The notes below the pieces were generated by a model, which did not search any database, had not been told where the DNA came from, and saw only the letters and a program-made list of their open reading frames with translations. Of a stretch of DNA of 64,000 nucleotides, positions 27,698 to 39,900 are shown one piece after another. The stretch comes from Sycon ciliatum (Eukaryota > Porifera > Calcarea > Leucosolenida > Sycettidae): positions 33,359,302 through 33,423,301 of the forward strand of contig NC_088645.1 in assembly GCF_964019385.1 (NCBI RefSeq), given 5' to 3'. A program made the position numbers and the translations under genes. Within the stretch, counting starts at the first letter, position 1. Each line of letters begins with the position of its first letter.

Positions 27698-28731
27698 CTT
27701 CCTCCGTTAACAAAAACTTCGTGATGGATTTTGCTGGATATGAAAACACTTAGAACAGGTCAAGAACAGTTTGTATCGACTGCAAATCACTGGACGAAGG
27801 TGATTCAGTCTATGTAAAGCGTCTTTACAAGAGAAACTGTTGGCGGAATGAGCAGAGAGTTCAGTTTGCGTCGCTTTCGCTCGATTAATTTTTGACCTGC
27901 GCCGCTGTCGTCATCTGCTGCGCGCTAGTCGTCATCTGCTGTACGCGAGTCGTCATGTCTCTCGAGTCGTTGTTCAGCTCGTTTCAGCCTTGCCTCGGCT
28001 TCTTTGGTCACACTCCGCTTGATGTCGCCGTCGTTCAAGTAAGTTTGCTTTCAAGCTGCGTGATCCGCCGCGATGGCGATTACTCGTTTCCACCGGGGAG
28101 TCGGGAAAAATATTTTACGACTCCCTGGTTTCATCTTCGCTCTCCAGAACTCCGCGAAACAAGGAGTAAAGGCACAGCCAAACTGATTCCATTTTCTCTA
28201 ATGGATACCAGCACTGAACGGCAGCGGCTAGCAAGTCCAGTCGACTTTCTTTAGCCACGAGACTCGCATCGGACCCCAGACTTCTGAAAGAATGCATGGT
28301 CATCAGCATTCGAATCTGGGCTTTGCGCAGGTTGAACAAGAACTTGAGATCAGAATTATTTTCATTGAGCCGTGTGATCGGAGCAGCTCCTTGTTCACTC
28401 GCTCGTTGTGTGGGCTCGCTGCTCCGTTTTATCGCTCTCTATCACTCTCCAACGTACTCAGTGCTAAAGTGGTAGAGAGGCCAAGCAGCGCAATATCCCC
28501 TCGGAGAAGTGGTATTTCAGTTTCGCTCGCCATGACTGTCATCACCTATGTTTCCACAGCGCAACCATCGACTCCGCTCGGCTTGTTGTGAAAGGTCGCT
28601 TTCCTTGCATCGTACTTCTGTCATGGCATTCCAGGGAGGGCCAAGAAAGTGATTGCGACTCATTTCAGGGCAGTTTGTTCCCAAATCAGCCCCTCAAAAT
28701 TCCATCACGAAGTTTTTGTTAACGGAGGAAG
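27698..28731. mobile_element. Mariner/Stowaway-like non-autonomous DNA transposon in the array
   Basis: The 1034-bp insertion has terminal inverted repeats of about 31 bp: it starts CTTCCTCCGTTAACAAAAAC and ends with the reverse complement GTTTTTGTTAACGGAGGAAG. TA lies on both sides (27696-27697, 28732-28733) within TAG repeats. The CTYCCTCCGTT start and TA duplication match the Stowaway/mariner pattern (established knowledge). The interior has several short frames but no DDD/DDE transposase that I recognise. Confidence 0.85.
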
Positions 28732-28744
28732 TAGTAGTAGTAGT
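28732..28744. repeat. Right-hand stub of the (AGT)n array
   Basis: Four TAG units beyond the mariner-like element. They show that the array ended here and that the transposon landed only about 12 bp from its edge. Confidence 0.9.
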
Positions 28745-29694
28745 TAAACCCTCTTGTTATGTAGCTCTAGTGACTGACCGCCGATCATCATTGTATTTTT
28801 GCCCGTACAAGAGGATTGGCAACCGTGCAGTGACAGAGGCTCTTACATCACGTGACAGAGGCTCTTACATCACGCTCGCCGTAGACTGATCGCCTGCACC
28901 TGTGAGGGTGTATCGTGAGGAGCATGACGAATCGGGAGAGGAGCGGTGGTGACAGCGGGCTAATTCCCCCAGTTGGGACTCCCATTTCTGTCCGCCGCTA
29001 GCGCCAAGCTTGGGTTGTGTCCAGGACCACGGTCAATGGCAGTGAGCCACTGATAGAATTCGTCGCTACGCACTGCGTGTGCTGGCCATGCACATCTGTG
29101 CACGGCAGCAAACCACACGGGGAGCAAGAAAGTAGTGTGCGGTGCTTCATGCATTGTATGGTTAAACGAACATTATTATTATTATTATGTTGCCCTCAAA
29201 AATGGCTGCTCCACAACGAGGCCACTTGTCCTATGGAGTAGCGGCGCTGTCAGTACACTTCATACACACACGTACTACTCCAAACACCTGCTACACTGTG
29301 CACGTACATTTCGCAGTATCACATCATGTAAATTGCAATAATTATTATACACACTGTAAATCACAATGATACCAGCATGCACACGAATGCTGGAGGCAGC
29401 GTACTGTTTGGGACAAGTAGGCCTCCTCAGTGTAACAACGGTATGAAGTGCATGTAGAACTGAACGAGAAGCCATGTCGACAACACTATGATTGCACATA
29501 CATGTACATCAAAGAATCCGGCATAGTACTCTCTCGTCCCACAGCTTCCGCGCTAACATCGAGTAATCTCCTACCGCTGCTACGAAGGCATAAGTCAGAG
29601 CTCTCAAAACTTACAAACAGATACTTGACTCTGCAAATCGGTCAACGAGTTAAGCTTTCCTCCTCGACGAGACATTGTTTATCTGAAAGAGAAC
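28745..29694. other. 5' flank of F-box copy 1, including a block repeated at 61507-61860
   Basis: No gene seen. The stretch 28751-29130 is similar to 61507-61860 (shared CACTGACCGCCGATCATCAT-like start, repeated GTGACAGAGGCTSTTACATC units, and the GGGAGAGGAGCRGTGGTGAC segment). A short (ATT)n lies at 29172-29187. The last 250 bases resemble the sequence just upstream of copies 2 and 3 (ACGCTAACATCGAGTAGTC-like block), so they probably contain the shared promoter. No TATA box was recognised. Confidence 0.6.
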
Positions 29695-30034
29695 ATGGCG
29701 ACAGAACCAGTCGAGAACGAACTGGATTGTGTTCTAGAGGATGTATGGAGTGAAGTTCTGTTACCTTTGCTATCAATTCGCGACATCTTTCAGCTCTGTG
29801 CTGTCAACAGGCGCATCCGAGATCTGTTGCTGAACGAGCCCACGTTTAGACGTCTATGTCAGGTGAGTAATAATGTACATGATTCGTGTGTTTGCGTGTT
29901 TGGAGAAATTTGGTTTCCAGTAGAGTCAGTATCCTCTAAAGCGTATCGTTTGAAATAATATATCAAAACTCGGATGTTGAGCCAATAGTACAATTAAAAG
30001 GAGAAAAAGACCTATAAGTTTCTGGTCATGACTA

Positions 30035-30222
30035 CAGTCAACTTCGCTTATAACGACACTCGGCGGGGCATCAAAAAGGTGTCCTTATTCGCGAAGTGTC
30101 GTTATACCCGAAGTCTCATTATATGTATTACAGTTGGATGGGACTTTGCTCTGGGCATGGAAATTCTGTCGTTATTCGCGAATTGTTGTTATATCCGCAG
30201 TCGTTATTAGCGAAGTTGACTG
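30035..30222. mobile_element. 188-bp pogo-like MITE in the intron of F-box copy 1
   Basis: Starts CAGTCAACTTCGCTTATAAC and ends with the near-reverse complement GTTATTAGCGAAGTTGACTG, with TA on both sides (30033-30034, 30223-30224). Both halves match the two ends of the 1158-bp element at 4130-5287 in the opposite orientation, including the GGCGGGGCATC and TTGCTCTGGGCATGG segments, so it is an internally deleted relative. Confidence 0.9.
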
Positions 30223-30317
30223 TACACACAGTAACAGTCCACCAAGGTAACGAGATAATAATTATACAGTCTTATCGCCTTCTTAGTATTTAACCCACTA
30301 ATTTCCCTGACACCTCA

Positions 30318-30362
30318 AATATATCGCGTATTTGACTGCTTAGTCAAATACTCGATATATTT
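30318..30362. repeat. Short palindrome in the intron of F-box copy 1
   Basis: AAATATATCGCGTATTTGAC faces GTCAAATACTCGATATATTT with a short loop, a near-perfect hairpin of about 20 bp per arm. It is probably a small MITE remnant; no function is implied. Confidence 0.6.
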
Positions 30363-31991
30363 GACTACTTATATTTAACAAAGAAGGGAAGGCAAGCGCA
30401 ACGAAAACGAGCACAAGCTACAGTCCCAACGGAACAAAGAATGTCGATTGTCACCGGATGATGACGAGACCAGTAGGCGATTTGACAAAGCGGTCTAACT
30501 ACAATTCGAAGCAGCAAAGCAGCACACCACCCAACTTGGGTGGGTCAAAAATATCAAAGATAAGTTAAGAAGGGGGGGACCTCTTTGGTCTTTCCATAAC
30601 CTTGAACCTTCCAAGTTGGAAGGCTGTCGGTTAGCGCTACGGAGATGTGTTGAAGCTAGGTGTCAGGACGTCGAATGTCTCAGTACTCTGTCAGTTTTGT
30701 GCCTAGTTTTTGCACTTTCTGACTGTATATAGTATCTAAATACAGTGGTGGAGAGTTATTCTTAACTCGTTTCCATATGTCCTTTTCCTTTCTACTTTTA
30801 TTATTGGCTCAATACCCGAGTTTCAAATTTACTATCTTTAAAGTTTAAAGCTATTTTCCGTTGTTTGGTTGTTTTTGTTCATTCATGCAGCAACGGTATC
30901 AGCTCAGTCCTTCCTTGAACTCGTCCTACATCAGTGCTGCGAAAAATATCTACATCTCCATTTGCGTAGTTAGCATGGACTCAAACCTGATTTGGGACAC
31001 CCATAGGATTGCTACCAGTATTTTCCCTGGACACGGTATTCTATCTATTCCGTTCCGGAGCCAAGTCCTCCAACACAGATCTCGATTGCTTGTTTAACTA
31101 TCGAGCTTAGCGTGGACGCTACATGGAACGCCCGGTCTCGCCACTCAAAGGAAGAAGGCCGGGTTCTTTGTCAAAAGTCAGCAGCTCACGGCAGAAGAAG
31201 TGAGCGACTGGCTACCGACTCAAATGAAGTCAGTTTCTCGTGGGACGTTAGAAGAAGTGACGAAATCCCTACACGAACGTTTCGACTCACATGAAGGGTA
31301 CCAGCAAGCTCTTTTAGATAAGCTGGAGCAATGTGTTCCAAAGCTGGTCCCTCCTTGCCAATGGCGTACAGTTCGTCGAGACTTATCGAGCTTGCACACT
31401 GCTTCCACAGCGCTGTAGCCAGAAGCCCAACCTTGTTCTCATCGATGAAGCGGAATATATGCAACAGAACTGACCATCCGTTCCAAAATTGTGCATGGGC
31501 CCATCACCACGCCCTCCATTGGAAAAATGTGTATGAACTCAGATCTGCTTCAAACCATGACCTATTGTGGACCAGAGCCTGTATTGACGTAATTGCTCAA
31601 CTTGCAGGAGATCATTCATTTATGAGGCTCCTGATCGCGGGAAAGCTTCGGACATCTCAGATGAACGATTACTTCAAGGCTGTCACTGAGTACAACAAGG
31701 TCTGGAAGGATTTGCCGGAGTCCGCTCGCCCCAGTCTTGCAGTTATACACAATGAGTTGGGACCGTTTCTCCTTTCATCAACATCAGCTTTGGATTCTAG
31801 AAAGGAATTTACACAAAAAGAGTTGTTGAACGCCATGGTAATGTTAGGCAAGAATCTTGCTGACGAAGCAACTAGCAAATCCGATACCTAATAATGTAGA
31901 GTAGAGCGGCAGCACGTCGCTTACAGGAACTGTGTGATTGAAAGGGACCAGAGCGACCAATATGTCATGATGTGCTGGTACTTGCCATGAT

Positions 31992-32213
31992 GTGCAGGAC
32001 GGGAATGGAATCGAGAGAACGGACAACAAGGGTAACCCACCAAAAAGGACCAAAAGACGCCGCGAGGGGGAAGCGAATTACTTGGATGAAGAAGATGAGG
32101 AATCGACCACAGTTGGTGATGGTGCTGGGCATGATGATGATTGTGACGGGGATGATGATGATGATGATGACGAACAGCTGAAGGTCGAACGGAAGAAGTC
32201 GGCAAAAGAGTGA
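31992..32213 (+). other. Possible acidic C-terminal exon of F-box copy 1
   Basis: Beyond the exon 2 stop lies an open stretch after a potential acceptor (GATGTGCAG). It would encode a basic cluster PPKRTKRRR and then an acidic run with DEEDEES and a long Asp run. The same region in copy 2 (about 43965-44165) has the matching PPKRTKRHHEE and DDYDCDGNDDDDEE but with one stop. It could be a third, perhaps alternative, exon or simply 3' UTR with GAT repeats. No donor pairing it with exon 2 was found. Confidence 0.25.
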
Positions 32214-33494
32214 CATTAAGTTTGTTATTCAACTTGAAGTGGTGTACAGTGTATGATGACCCGCAATTATTTTAGTGTTGTACAGCGTGCAAGCAGTTTC
32301 AGACAGTTGCAAGTCAAGTGTTAGAGTCCACGGATGCATTCGCCTACGCAGTCCTGGCTTACATGTATGTATACAGATAGTATAGATATAGTACAGATAG
32401 TAAATGGCTGTTAATACACTCACACTGTTCCCAAAACTTCACACCTGTTTTAAAGTTGTATCATTAACGTTGTATCATTATGTGTTACTGACAAGTAGTA
32501 TTCTCGCTGTTCGCTACAAGTAGAATTTGTACTTTTGTGCCGATATCGGAGGATAGCCCTCAATAAAGTCATCTTCGGTGAACTCCAATTTCCCGTCAAA
32601 GTACCATTGCACATAACAGCATGCTGTCTATACTTGTTCAAGTGATCCCAAGAAATTGGTGTAGGGTGTGCATTATGTAGCTGCCTATGCCTATCACGAT
32701 CAGCAGCTCCAGCAGCAACAGCAAAAGATTGAGAATTGTATTATTTATGAGTCCAGTTCTTGCCATTTTTGTGAACCAACTATGACCGGGACGGCCTCAG
32801 AGTCTTTCTCCAGGCACCATTGCATCCAAGATATAATAATTACTTGAAGTAAATTTACTGTTTAAATGGGCCAAAAGCATTTTTTGACTTCCGGCCGAAC
32901 GGACTCATTGGTGCGGTCGTAGTATGATGAAGGTAGTATTTGGTGATCATCATTATGATGTGAAGCAACTCACGCTAAGCTCAAAAACTCTAATTCGGTT
33001 TAAGATAGATCGTGATACAGCTCCGAGTTCAAATTTTAAACCAATCATTGCATCTTTATATTTGTTTTATACTGAAATACACAGTCCAGCAGAGAACGGA
33101 AGGAGAAGACAGAAGCAAAGAGGAGACATGACAATACAGCGGGAAGCCGGAGCAGTGTGCTTGTGAATTGGGCCAACTCCACCGACCATGGGTCTCGGGA
33201 TCAGCGGCAGGATTATGCACCAAATACTAAAAAATATTTAGAGCAGAAAGGCCCTGTTGCGTAGGTATAGCATTTTGCCAAGACATTGCCAAGAGTGCTT
33301 TGTACACACGGACACGATTTCTACGTAAGAGACGGGGATCCGTAAAATACCGGTATTTTACTACTTCCTGGCAATGGGATTACTGGGTGTGCTGTGCTGT
33401 TCCTTTACATCTGACTGTGAACGACAGCATACAACGTGGGCAAGGAAGAAATAGTGTATGTATGTATGTTGCTGCAACTTAGCCACTTGGCTTG
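32214..33494. other. 3' flank of F-box unit 1
   Basis: No gene seen. The stretch 32230-32345 is weakly similar to the GIY-YIG tail at 53540-53640. The stretch 33080-33470 is shared with 57897-58400 (TACACAGTCCAGCAGAGAAC start) and partly with 44790-45030, which marks it as part of the triplicated unit. The TSD of the BEL/Pao element (GCTTG) is at 33490-33494. Confidence 0.6.
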
Positions 33495-33864
33495 TGTGCA
33501 CGCATGGTCATGTATACTGGTTTGTATGCATTCATGTCAGGCGATAGAGCGGCCCTCATTTGCATGCTTTGACGGGTCCGGGTCTCTGGTTTCACATGTG
33601 CCTTTTATGCCGCCCTGCTCGGCCTGCTGTGCCTTTTATGCCGCCCTGCTCGGCCTGCTGTGCTTTATGTTGCCCTGCTGTTATAAGACGCAGGTGCCTT
33701 TCCCTTTCGGCTAGTCTTCAGTAGTCTTCTTCTTTAGTAGTTAGTTAGTTGGAAACACAATAACAACAGAAGTTTGCAATGCGAGTCGAGCCTGAAGTGA
33801 GCCTGAAGAATACAGTCTAGAAATAGTAGAATCCAGTAAAGCGAGCCAGACAGAGAGCTGGCCA
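33495..33864 (+). repeat. 5' LTR of the BEL/Pao element
   Basis: 370 bp, TG...CA. It contains an internal tandem duplication of about 31 bp (GCCTTTTATGCCGCCCTGCT unit, near 33600-33660) and a TATA-like TTATAAGAC at 33681-33689, about 180 bp before the LTR end, which is a plausible core promoter. Confidence 0.97.
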
Positions 33865-33869
33865 TAAAC

Positions 33870-33887
33870 TGGTCCTTCGAGCCGGAT
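33870..33887 (+). promoter_or_regulatory. Primer-binding site, tRNA-Tyr type
   Basis: TGGTCCTTCGAGCCGGAT, five bases after the 5' LTR. Its reverse complement is the 3' end expected of a eukaryotic tRNA-Tyr (a CCGGC T-stem strand, a TCGAAGG acceptor strand pairing with the 5' CCTTCGA, then A and CCA). The tRNA match is from memory of the conserved tRNA-Tyr end; at least 16 bases agree. Confidence 0.75.
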
Positions 33888-33924
33888 CACGACCAGCAGA
33901 AAGTCTCGGTTTCCGTTGCCTGTC

Positions 33925-36900
33925 ATGGAGTTCCCACGAAGGAGTAGCAGGAGAACCCTAGGTAAGATGCCCAAGCGGTTCCTCTCCGATGGGGAGCAGG
34001 CCCAAGAGCCGAGGCGGTCGGGACGCAGGAGCGGCGGCAGGACGTCCGCGAGCGAGAGCCTTGAAGTCGGGGGCGTTGAACTTGAAGCTGCGATATTGCG
34101 TAGGAACAAGGAGGCAGAACTGGAGACTGCACGGCGGATCGCCGCTCTGAAGCAGCGGGAGATCGACCTCCAAATCGACCTGGCGGAAAAGGAGCTCGAA
34201 GTCGAGCAGGCGAGGGCGGCGGAGGAGTTGGCCAGCGCGAGCAGTGCCAGGGCAGCGCGAAGTTCTGCTGTGGATACCTCGAGTTCAGAGCCAGAGAGCT
34301 CAGAGCTAGAGAGCGAGGATGTCGATGGTGGGAGCTGGCCACGCGGCGTGGGAAGTCGTCGTGCGCGATCGGACGCGGAGGCCAAGCGCAGGCTGGCCAA
34401 CCACTTCAGTCGAAGTGCCTTCAGCGACGCAGGTGCTGGCGCAGTGGCTCATCGCAGGCCCGGGTCAGAACAGGGGTCTGGGTCACAGCCTGCACAGCAG
34501 CCCATGCACCCGAACATGCAACAGCCAGTGCAGCCTGCAGTACAACCCAACACCTCGGCTCCAGTGCAGAGAGCAAGCCTGCTCAAGTATCGACCTGCTC
34601 CAACCCCAGCCCCACGTGCGAAGCCCAGACGTCTACCAGCTAAGCCAGTCCCGTCAGTGCCTTTGCGACTTGGTCCAGTCCAGCAGGCCTTCAAGCCCAA
34701 GGGAGCGGGACCCAGCCCACCACCTAAGCCAGTCCCGCCAGTGCCTTTGCGACTCCGTCCAGTCCAGCAGGCCTTCAAGCCCAAGGAAGCGGGACTCAAC
34801 CCTGCAGCGGAACCCTACTTCCCGCCCACCAGGGCGACCGACCCAGCAGTCGATTGGGCAGACGGAGCGGCTATGTTCCAGATGGGAGTCTGCAGGTCCC
34901 TGAAGCCACTGGACCTGCCAAAGTTCGATGGCAAGATGCTGTCATATGTGAAGTGGCGTCAGCGGTTTCTCCGTCTAGTACACGAGAACCCGCTCTTGTC
35001 AGAGGACTATAAGCTCGCACACTTGAGGGAGGCACTGGCGGACGGAGCGGCCGAGGACCTGATCGCGGACGTGCTAGACGGCCCGGGCGCCTACTCCGCC
35101 ATCATGGAGGAGCTGGATCGGTGGTACGGGGGCACAGACCGTAGCCTCGAACAGCAGGAACGCGAGCTCATGAGTTGGCCGCGAATCAACACGGAGCGCG
35201 AGCTGGATGAGCTGAAGACGCTGGCCGTCAAGCTGAGGAACACGCTGTTGAACCTGCGGGTGGCCAGGATAGCGCCCGGGCGAGAGCTGTATCTCTCAGT
35301 GACGCAGAAGGTGCCGCGTTCGGTCCTTTCAGCTTACTTTGAGAAGCAGGACGACACCCAGTGTGACATTGACGCATTTGCCGCGTTCCTGCTCAAGCGC
35401 GTTCACAAGCTCACAAGGGTGAACGAACGGATCGCGGCTTCGGAGCCAGCCAGTGCACGGCGAGTCGTGCAGTCCCAGAAGCCATGCCCACCCAGCGTCG
35501 CGCCCAAGCGTCCGCCACGGTCAGGAGACTTCACCTTCGCGGTCGGTCCAGACCAGTGCGCAAGCTGCAAGGGCACGCATCACCTGAGCGCGTGCCCGAG
35601 GTTCAAATCTCTGACGGTTCAGCAGCGATGGGAATTTGTGCGCGCCTGCAAGGACATCTGCAGCTGCTGCCTGTCGCCTGGCCATTGGTCCACTGCATGC
35701 AAGATGAGCTGTGGCGCCTGTCAACGACGACACCACGCACTGCTGCACTCCGACAGGCCAAAGCGAGATGCGCCCGGTGGCACCAAGCCGACCAAGCCAG
35801 CACCAGCGGAGAGACACGGTCGTCACACGGCTCACGTCACAGTTGACGCTTCAACCGAGTCGTGTACGGAGGCACACACCACACACGTGATGTCCGCTCT
35901 CGACACCGCCATGGCAACAGCTGAGCGGCGTGAGGAGGACAAACCGCCCGAAGCATTGCCGCTGTCGTTCATGACGGTACCTGTTGTCCTCAGCCACAAC
36001 GGCAGGAGGGTGCAAGGCACTGCGCTGCTGGACCCTGCGTCGTCCACCAGCTACATCAGGCAGCAGACCGCTTCTGCCATTGGCGTGTGTGGCCCACGAA
36101 AGCAGCTGACGGCGTCCGTCCTGGGCGGCGGGCAAGTGACCGGTACGTACGAGCACGTCACCGTCGCGGTCGACAAAGCTGACGGCTCGATATCGGAGTT
36201 CCGCGCCTGGGCGCTGCCAACAGTGTGCCCGAGCGTGCAGCCGGTGGACTGGAGCCAGAGCAAGCAGAGCTGGGAGCATCTCCGCGACATCCCGTTCCCC
36301 TCAGTGGAGGGGCGGATCGACGTGCTGATCGGTCTCAACGCCATCGAGCTGCACACCGTACGGCAGGAAGCCACTACAGCGCAGCCTAACCACCCGATTG
36401 CCCGACTCACCCCACTGGGCTGGGTGTGTTTGAGCCCAGGAAGAGCAGATTTGGCCCCTGCCAGCTTCTCAGCAGTCGTCACGCCTACATCAGAGGATCT
36501 GAGCCTCGAGACGCTCGTCCGAAACCATCTCTGCATGGAGTCAGCCGGCGCACGGCCGCCTTGCTACGACGCTATGCCATCTGCTGAGGACAGCCAGGTG
36601 GAGGAGCGCACCAACGCAACGGCCCGGTTCGTCGATGGAAGGGTGGAGTTGGGCATTCCGTGGGTTGATCCCGAGCCCCACATCTCCTCCAACCGGCCGC
36701 AAGCCGCGCAACGACTGCGCAGCCTGGAACGCTCACTGAACAGCCGCCCGAGAGTACAACAGCAGTACCACGACGTCATGCAGAGCCATCTCGACAAGGG
36801 GTACATCCGTGAAGTGCCCAGCAGGGAGGTGGACGCCGATGGTGCTCAGCAATGGTTCCTGCCGCACTTTCCGGTCGTCCGCAACGACAAGGAGACGACC

Positions 36901-39900
36901 AAGGTGCGGATCGTGTTCGACGCCGCGGCCAAGTGGGACGGGCGATCGATTAATGATGAAATGTTCAGCGGCCCGGCACTTCAGACCGACATTGTCAAGG
37001 TCCTGATCCGGTTCTGTGCCGAGCCTGTAGCACTTGTAGCTGACATCTCGGAGATGTTTCTCCAAGTGGCTCTCAGGGAAGAGGACCGCAAATACCACCG
37101 GTTTCTCTGGCGCTTCGACGACAACCAGCCGCGGGTGTATGAGTTTCAGCGTGTGGTGTTCGGCATCAAGGCCTCGCCTTACCTGGCGGGCAAGGCAGTC
37201 CAGGAGGTACTGCGCAGATTCGGCCCGCAATACTCAGCCGCAATTACCGACGCTCTGGAGCGGAGCCGCTATGTCGACGACCTGCTGACATCGCGCCCAT
37301 CGGTGGCCGACGCAGTGGAGAGCCGCGTCCAGTTCCAGGACATCCTGTCGCGCGGCGGGTTTCACCTGCGCAAGTGGCTGTCCACCAGCGCGGAAGTCCT
37401 GCAGAGCATACCAGCTGCTGATCGAGCCGCATCCGCTACACTCAATGTCGGTGAGCATATCCACTGCACTCTGCCTACTACGAAGACGCTGGGAGTCACC
37501 TGGTCAGCGGATAAAGACGTCTTCAGCTTTCATTTCAAGCGACCAGAGTTCACCAAGCTGACACGGCGCTCCGTCCTCAGCGGCCTGGCGTCGGCGTTCG
37601 ATCCTCGTGGGCAAATTGCGCCGTTCACAATCCGTGCACGCGTGCTGCTGCAGGACACTTGGTTGCTGGACCAGGCGTGGGACGACGAGCTTCCTCCCAC
37701 ACACGCCAGAAAGTGGAGGGAGTGGTTTGACGAGCTGCCCGACCTGGCCGCCATCAACGCGCCACGCAGTTTCAAGGCGGCTACAGAGTCCATCCTCTCC
37801 GTACACACGTTCACGGATGCGTCTGACCGTGCCATCGCTGCGGCGACCTACATCCGCGCAGAGGATGCAGCCGGCAACGTGCGGGTGACGCTCGCCATGG
37901 CCAAGGCCAAGACAGCCCCGGCTCGTCGGCAGACCATCCCCCAGCTGGAGCTTCGCGGCGCCGTCTTGGGTCTGCGGACCAGCAGCGAAGTTGGCAACGC
38001 TCTGGACATCCCGGTCGCCGAGCACACGTTCTGGACGGACTCCATGAACGTGTTGGGGTGGATCCGCTCGCACAGCCGCAGGTTCAAGGTCGACATCGGC
38101 AACCGCGTCTCAGAGCTACAGAACGCCACGAAGCCCTCCCAGTGGAGGCACGTACCCGGCAAGCAGAACCCCGCCGACAAGGGTACCCGTGGGCTACCAG
38201 CGAAGGAGTTGGCGGAGGACCGGGTGTGGTGGCACGGACCCGCGTTCCTGTCGCAGCAACCAGACGTATGGCCGCCTGAGAAGTCAGCGTCCACAGAAGG
38301 TCTGCCAGGCGTCATCCAGCGGGAGACCACGTTCACGCTTGCCGTCACGCCAACCACTCGCCTCCAGGCGTCCAGATACCGCACCTGGGAGCAGCTGCTC
38401 AGGGTGACTGCGTGGTGCTACCGGTTTGTCAGCCGATGCCGTCGCAAGCCGCGCGTCGGCATGAAGGGGGAGGATACCAGCAGCGATCAAGACGTCACCG
38501 TTGCAGTGTCGACTTCGCGAGCAGCCAACTCGAACTACCCTACTGTCAACGTGCCAGAGCTGACGGCGGGTGAGGTAGGCCGCGCTGAGAGGCACTGGAT
38601 ACGACAGGCGCAGAAGGACGCGTACGGCCCAACCCTGGAGCGTCTGGCCGCCGGAAAGCCAATGCAGGCTAGCGACCCGCTGGCGGCGCTAACCCCGACG
38701 CTAGATCAACATGCTGAACCGCTGATGGTGGTCGGAGGCCGTTTGAAGGCTGCGAAACACTTGCCATATCGTGTACGCTTACCGATCATCCTGCCTCAGA
38801 AGCACGTTGTCACGCGGCTGCTGATCGAGAAGGAGGACCGGAGGTGCCGCCACAGCGTGGGACCTCAGCATCTGCTGTCCAACCTGAGGGAGAGGTTCTG
38901 GATAGTAAACGGTGCATCAGCAGTCAAGACGGCACGCCAGTCGTGCGTTCCGTGTCGGAAGAACTGGGGTGTACCGGCGGCGCAGATCATGGGCGCTCTG
39001 CCGGACTTTCGGACTGCCGGGTCTCTCCAACCATTCTCGCACTGCGGCATCGACTTTGCCGGGCCGTTCCAGACAAAGCAAGGACGAGGCAGAACCCGAG
39101 CGAAGCGCTACCTCTGTCTCATGACGTGCCTGGAAACCCGTGCCTGCCATCTGGAGCTCACCTACTCCATGGATACCGGGGGGTTCCTCATGGCGTTCAA
39201 CCGGTTTGTTAAGCGGCGCGGCACGCCAAGCATCATCGTCACCGATAACGGCTCCAACTTCGTCGCGGCTGAGCGGGAGTTACGAGAAGCCGTGGAGCAG
39301 CTCGATCGCGCAGAGATCGCGCGCAGTCTCGCTGATCGACACATCCGGTGGAGGTTCAACCCACCCAGAGCACCGCATTTTGGAGGTGTCTTCGAAGCTA
39401 TGATTAAGGCGGCGAAGCGCGCTCTGAGATCCGCACTGGCCACCGCTGAGCTCACTGATGAGGAGCTACACACCGCCATTGTCGCCGCAGAGGACCTCAT
39501 CAACTCCCGTCCGCTGACAACAGTCAGTGCCGACGCCGCCGACCTCGAGCCGCTGACTCCGCAGCATTTCCTCGCAGGACGCTGCGACCCACCTCTGCCG
39601 TTGGAAGAGAAACTGAACGCCACAGAGCAAGTCCACCCCAGAGATCGCTTCGCCGTCGTGCAGCGCACAGTGAAGGAGGTCTGGAGGAGATGGCTCCTGG
39701 AGTTCGTCCCACTGCTGAACCAGCGCAGGAAGTGGCGCAAGACGCAGAAGAACATCGCTGTCGATGAGGTGGTGCTGTGTATCGAGCCCGACACACCCCG
39801 GGGCAGTTGGCCACTGGGCAGGGTGAGGCGTGTCTTCCCCGGACCAGACAGTTGCGTCAGGGTGGTGGATGTTGAGATCCGGGGCAAGATCTACCGGCGA

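Larger units (their letters stand above)
29695..31891 (+). pseudogene. F-box gene copy 1, decayed
   Basis: Exon 1 (29695-29862, 56 codons) is intact and encodes an F-box: LLPLLSIRDIFQLCAVNRR, then RRLCQ at the splice site CAG|GTGAGT. The acceptor TTCATGCAG at 30882-30890 opens exon 2 (30891 onward), which starts QRYQLSPSLNSSYISAAKN and joins in phase 0. Relative to copy 2, exon 2 has a nonsense change giving TAA at 31095-31097 (CAA in copy 2) and a one-base loss near 31348-31355 that moves the frame, after which the sequence is again open to 31891. It is therefore a pseudogene unless a truncated F-box protein is made. The intron carries a pogo-like MITE (30035-30222). F-box proteins are usually SCF ubiquitin-ligase adaptors; the C-terminal part is not a substrate-binding repeat I recognise. 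Confidence 0.8.

Noticed and set aside
33741-34400. Minus-strand Ser/Leu-rich frame at the left of the BEL/Pao element
   Set aside because: It overlaps the LTR and the start of gag in antisense and has no features of its own.
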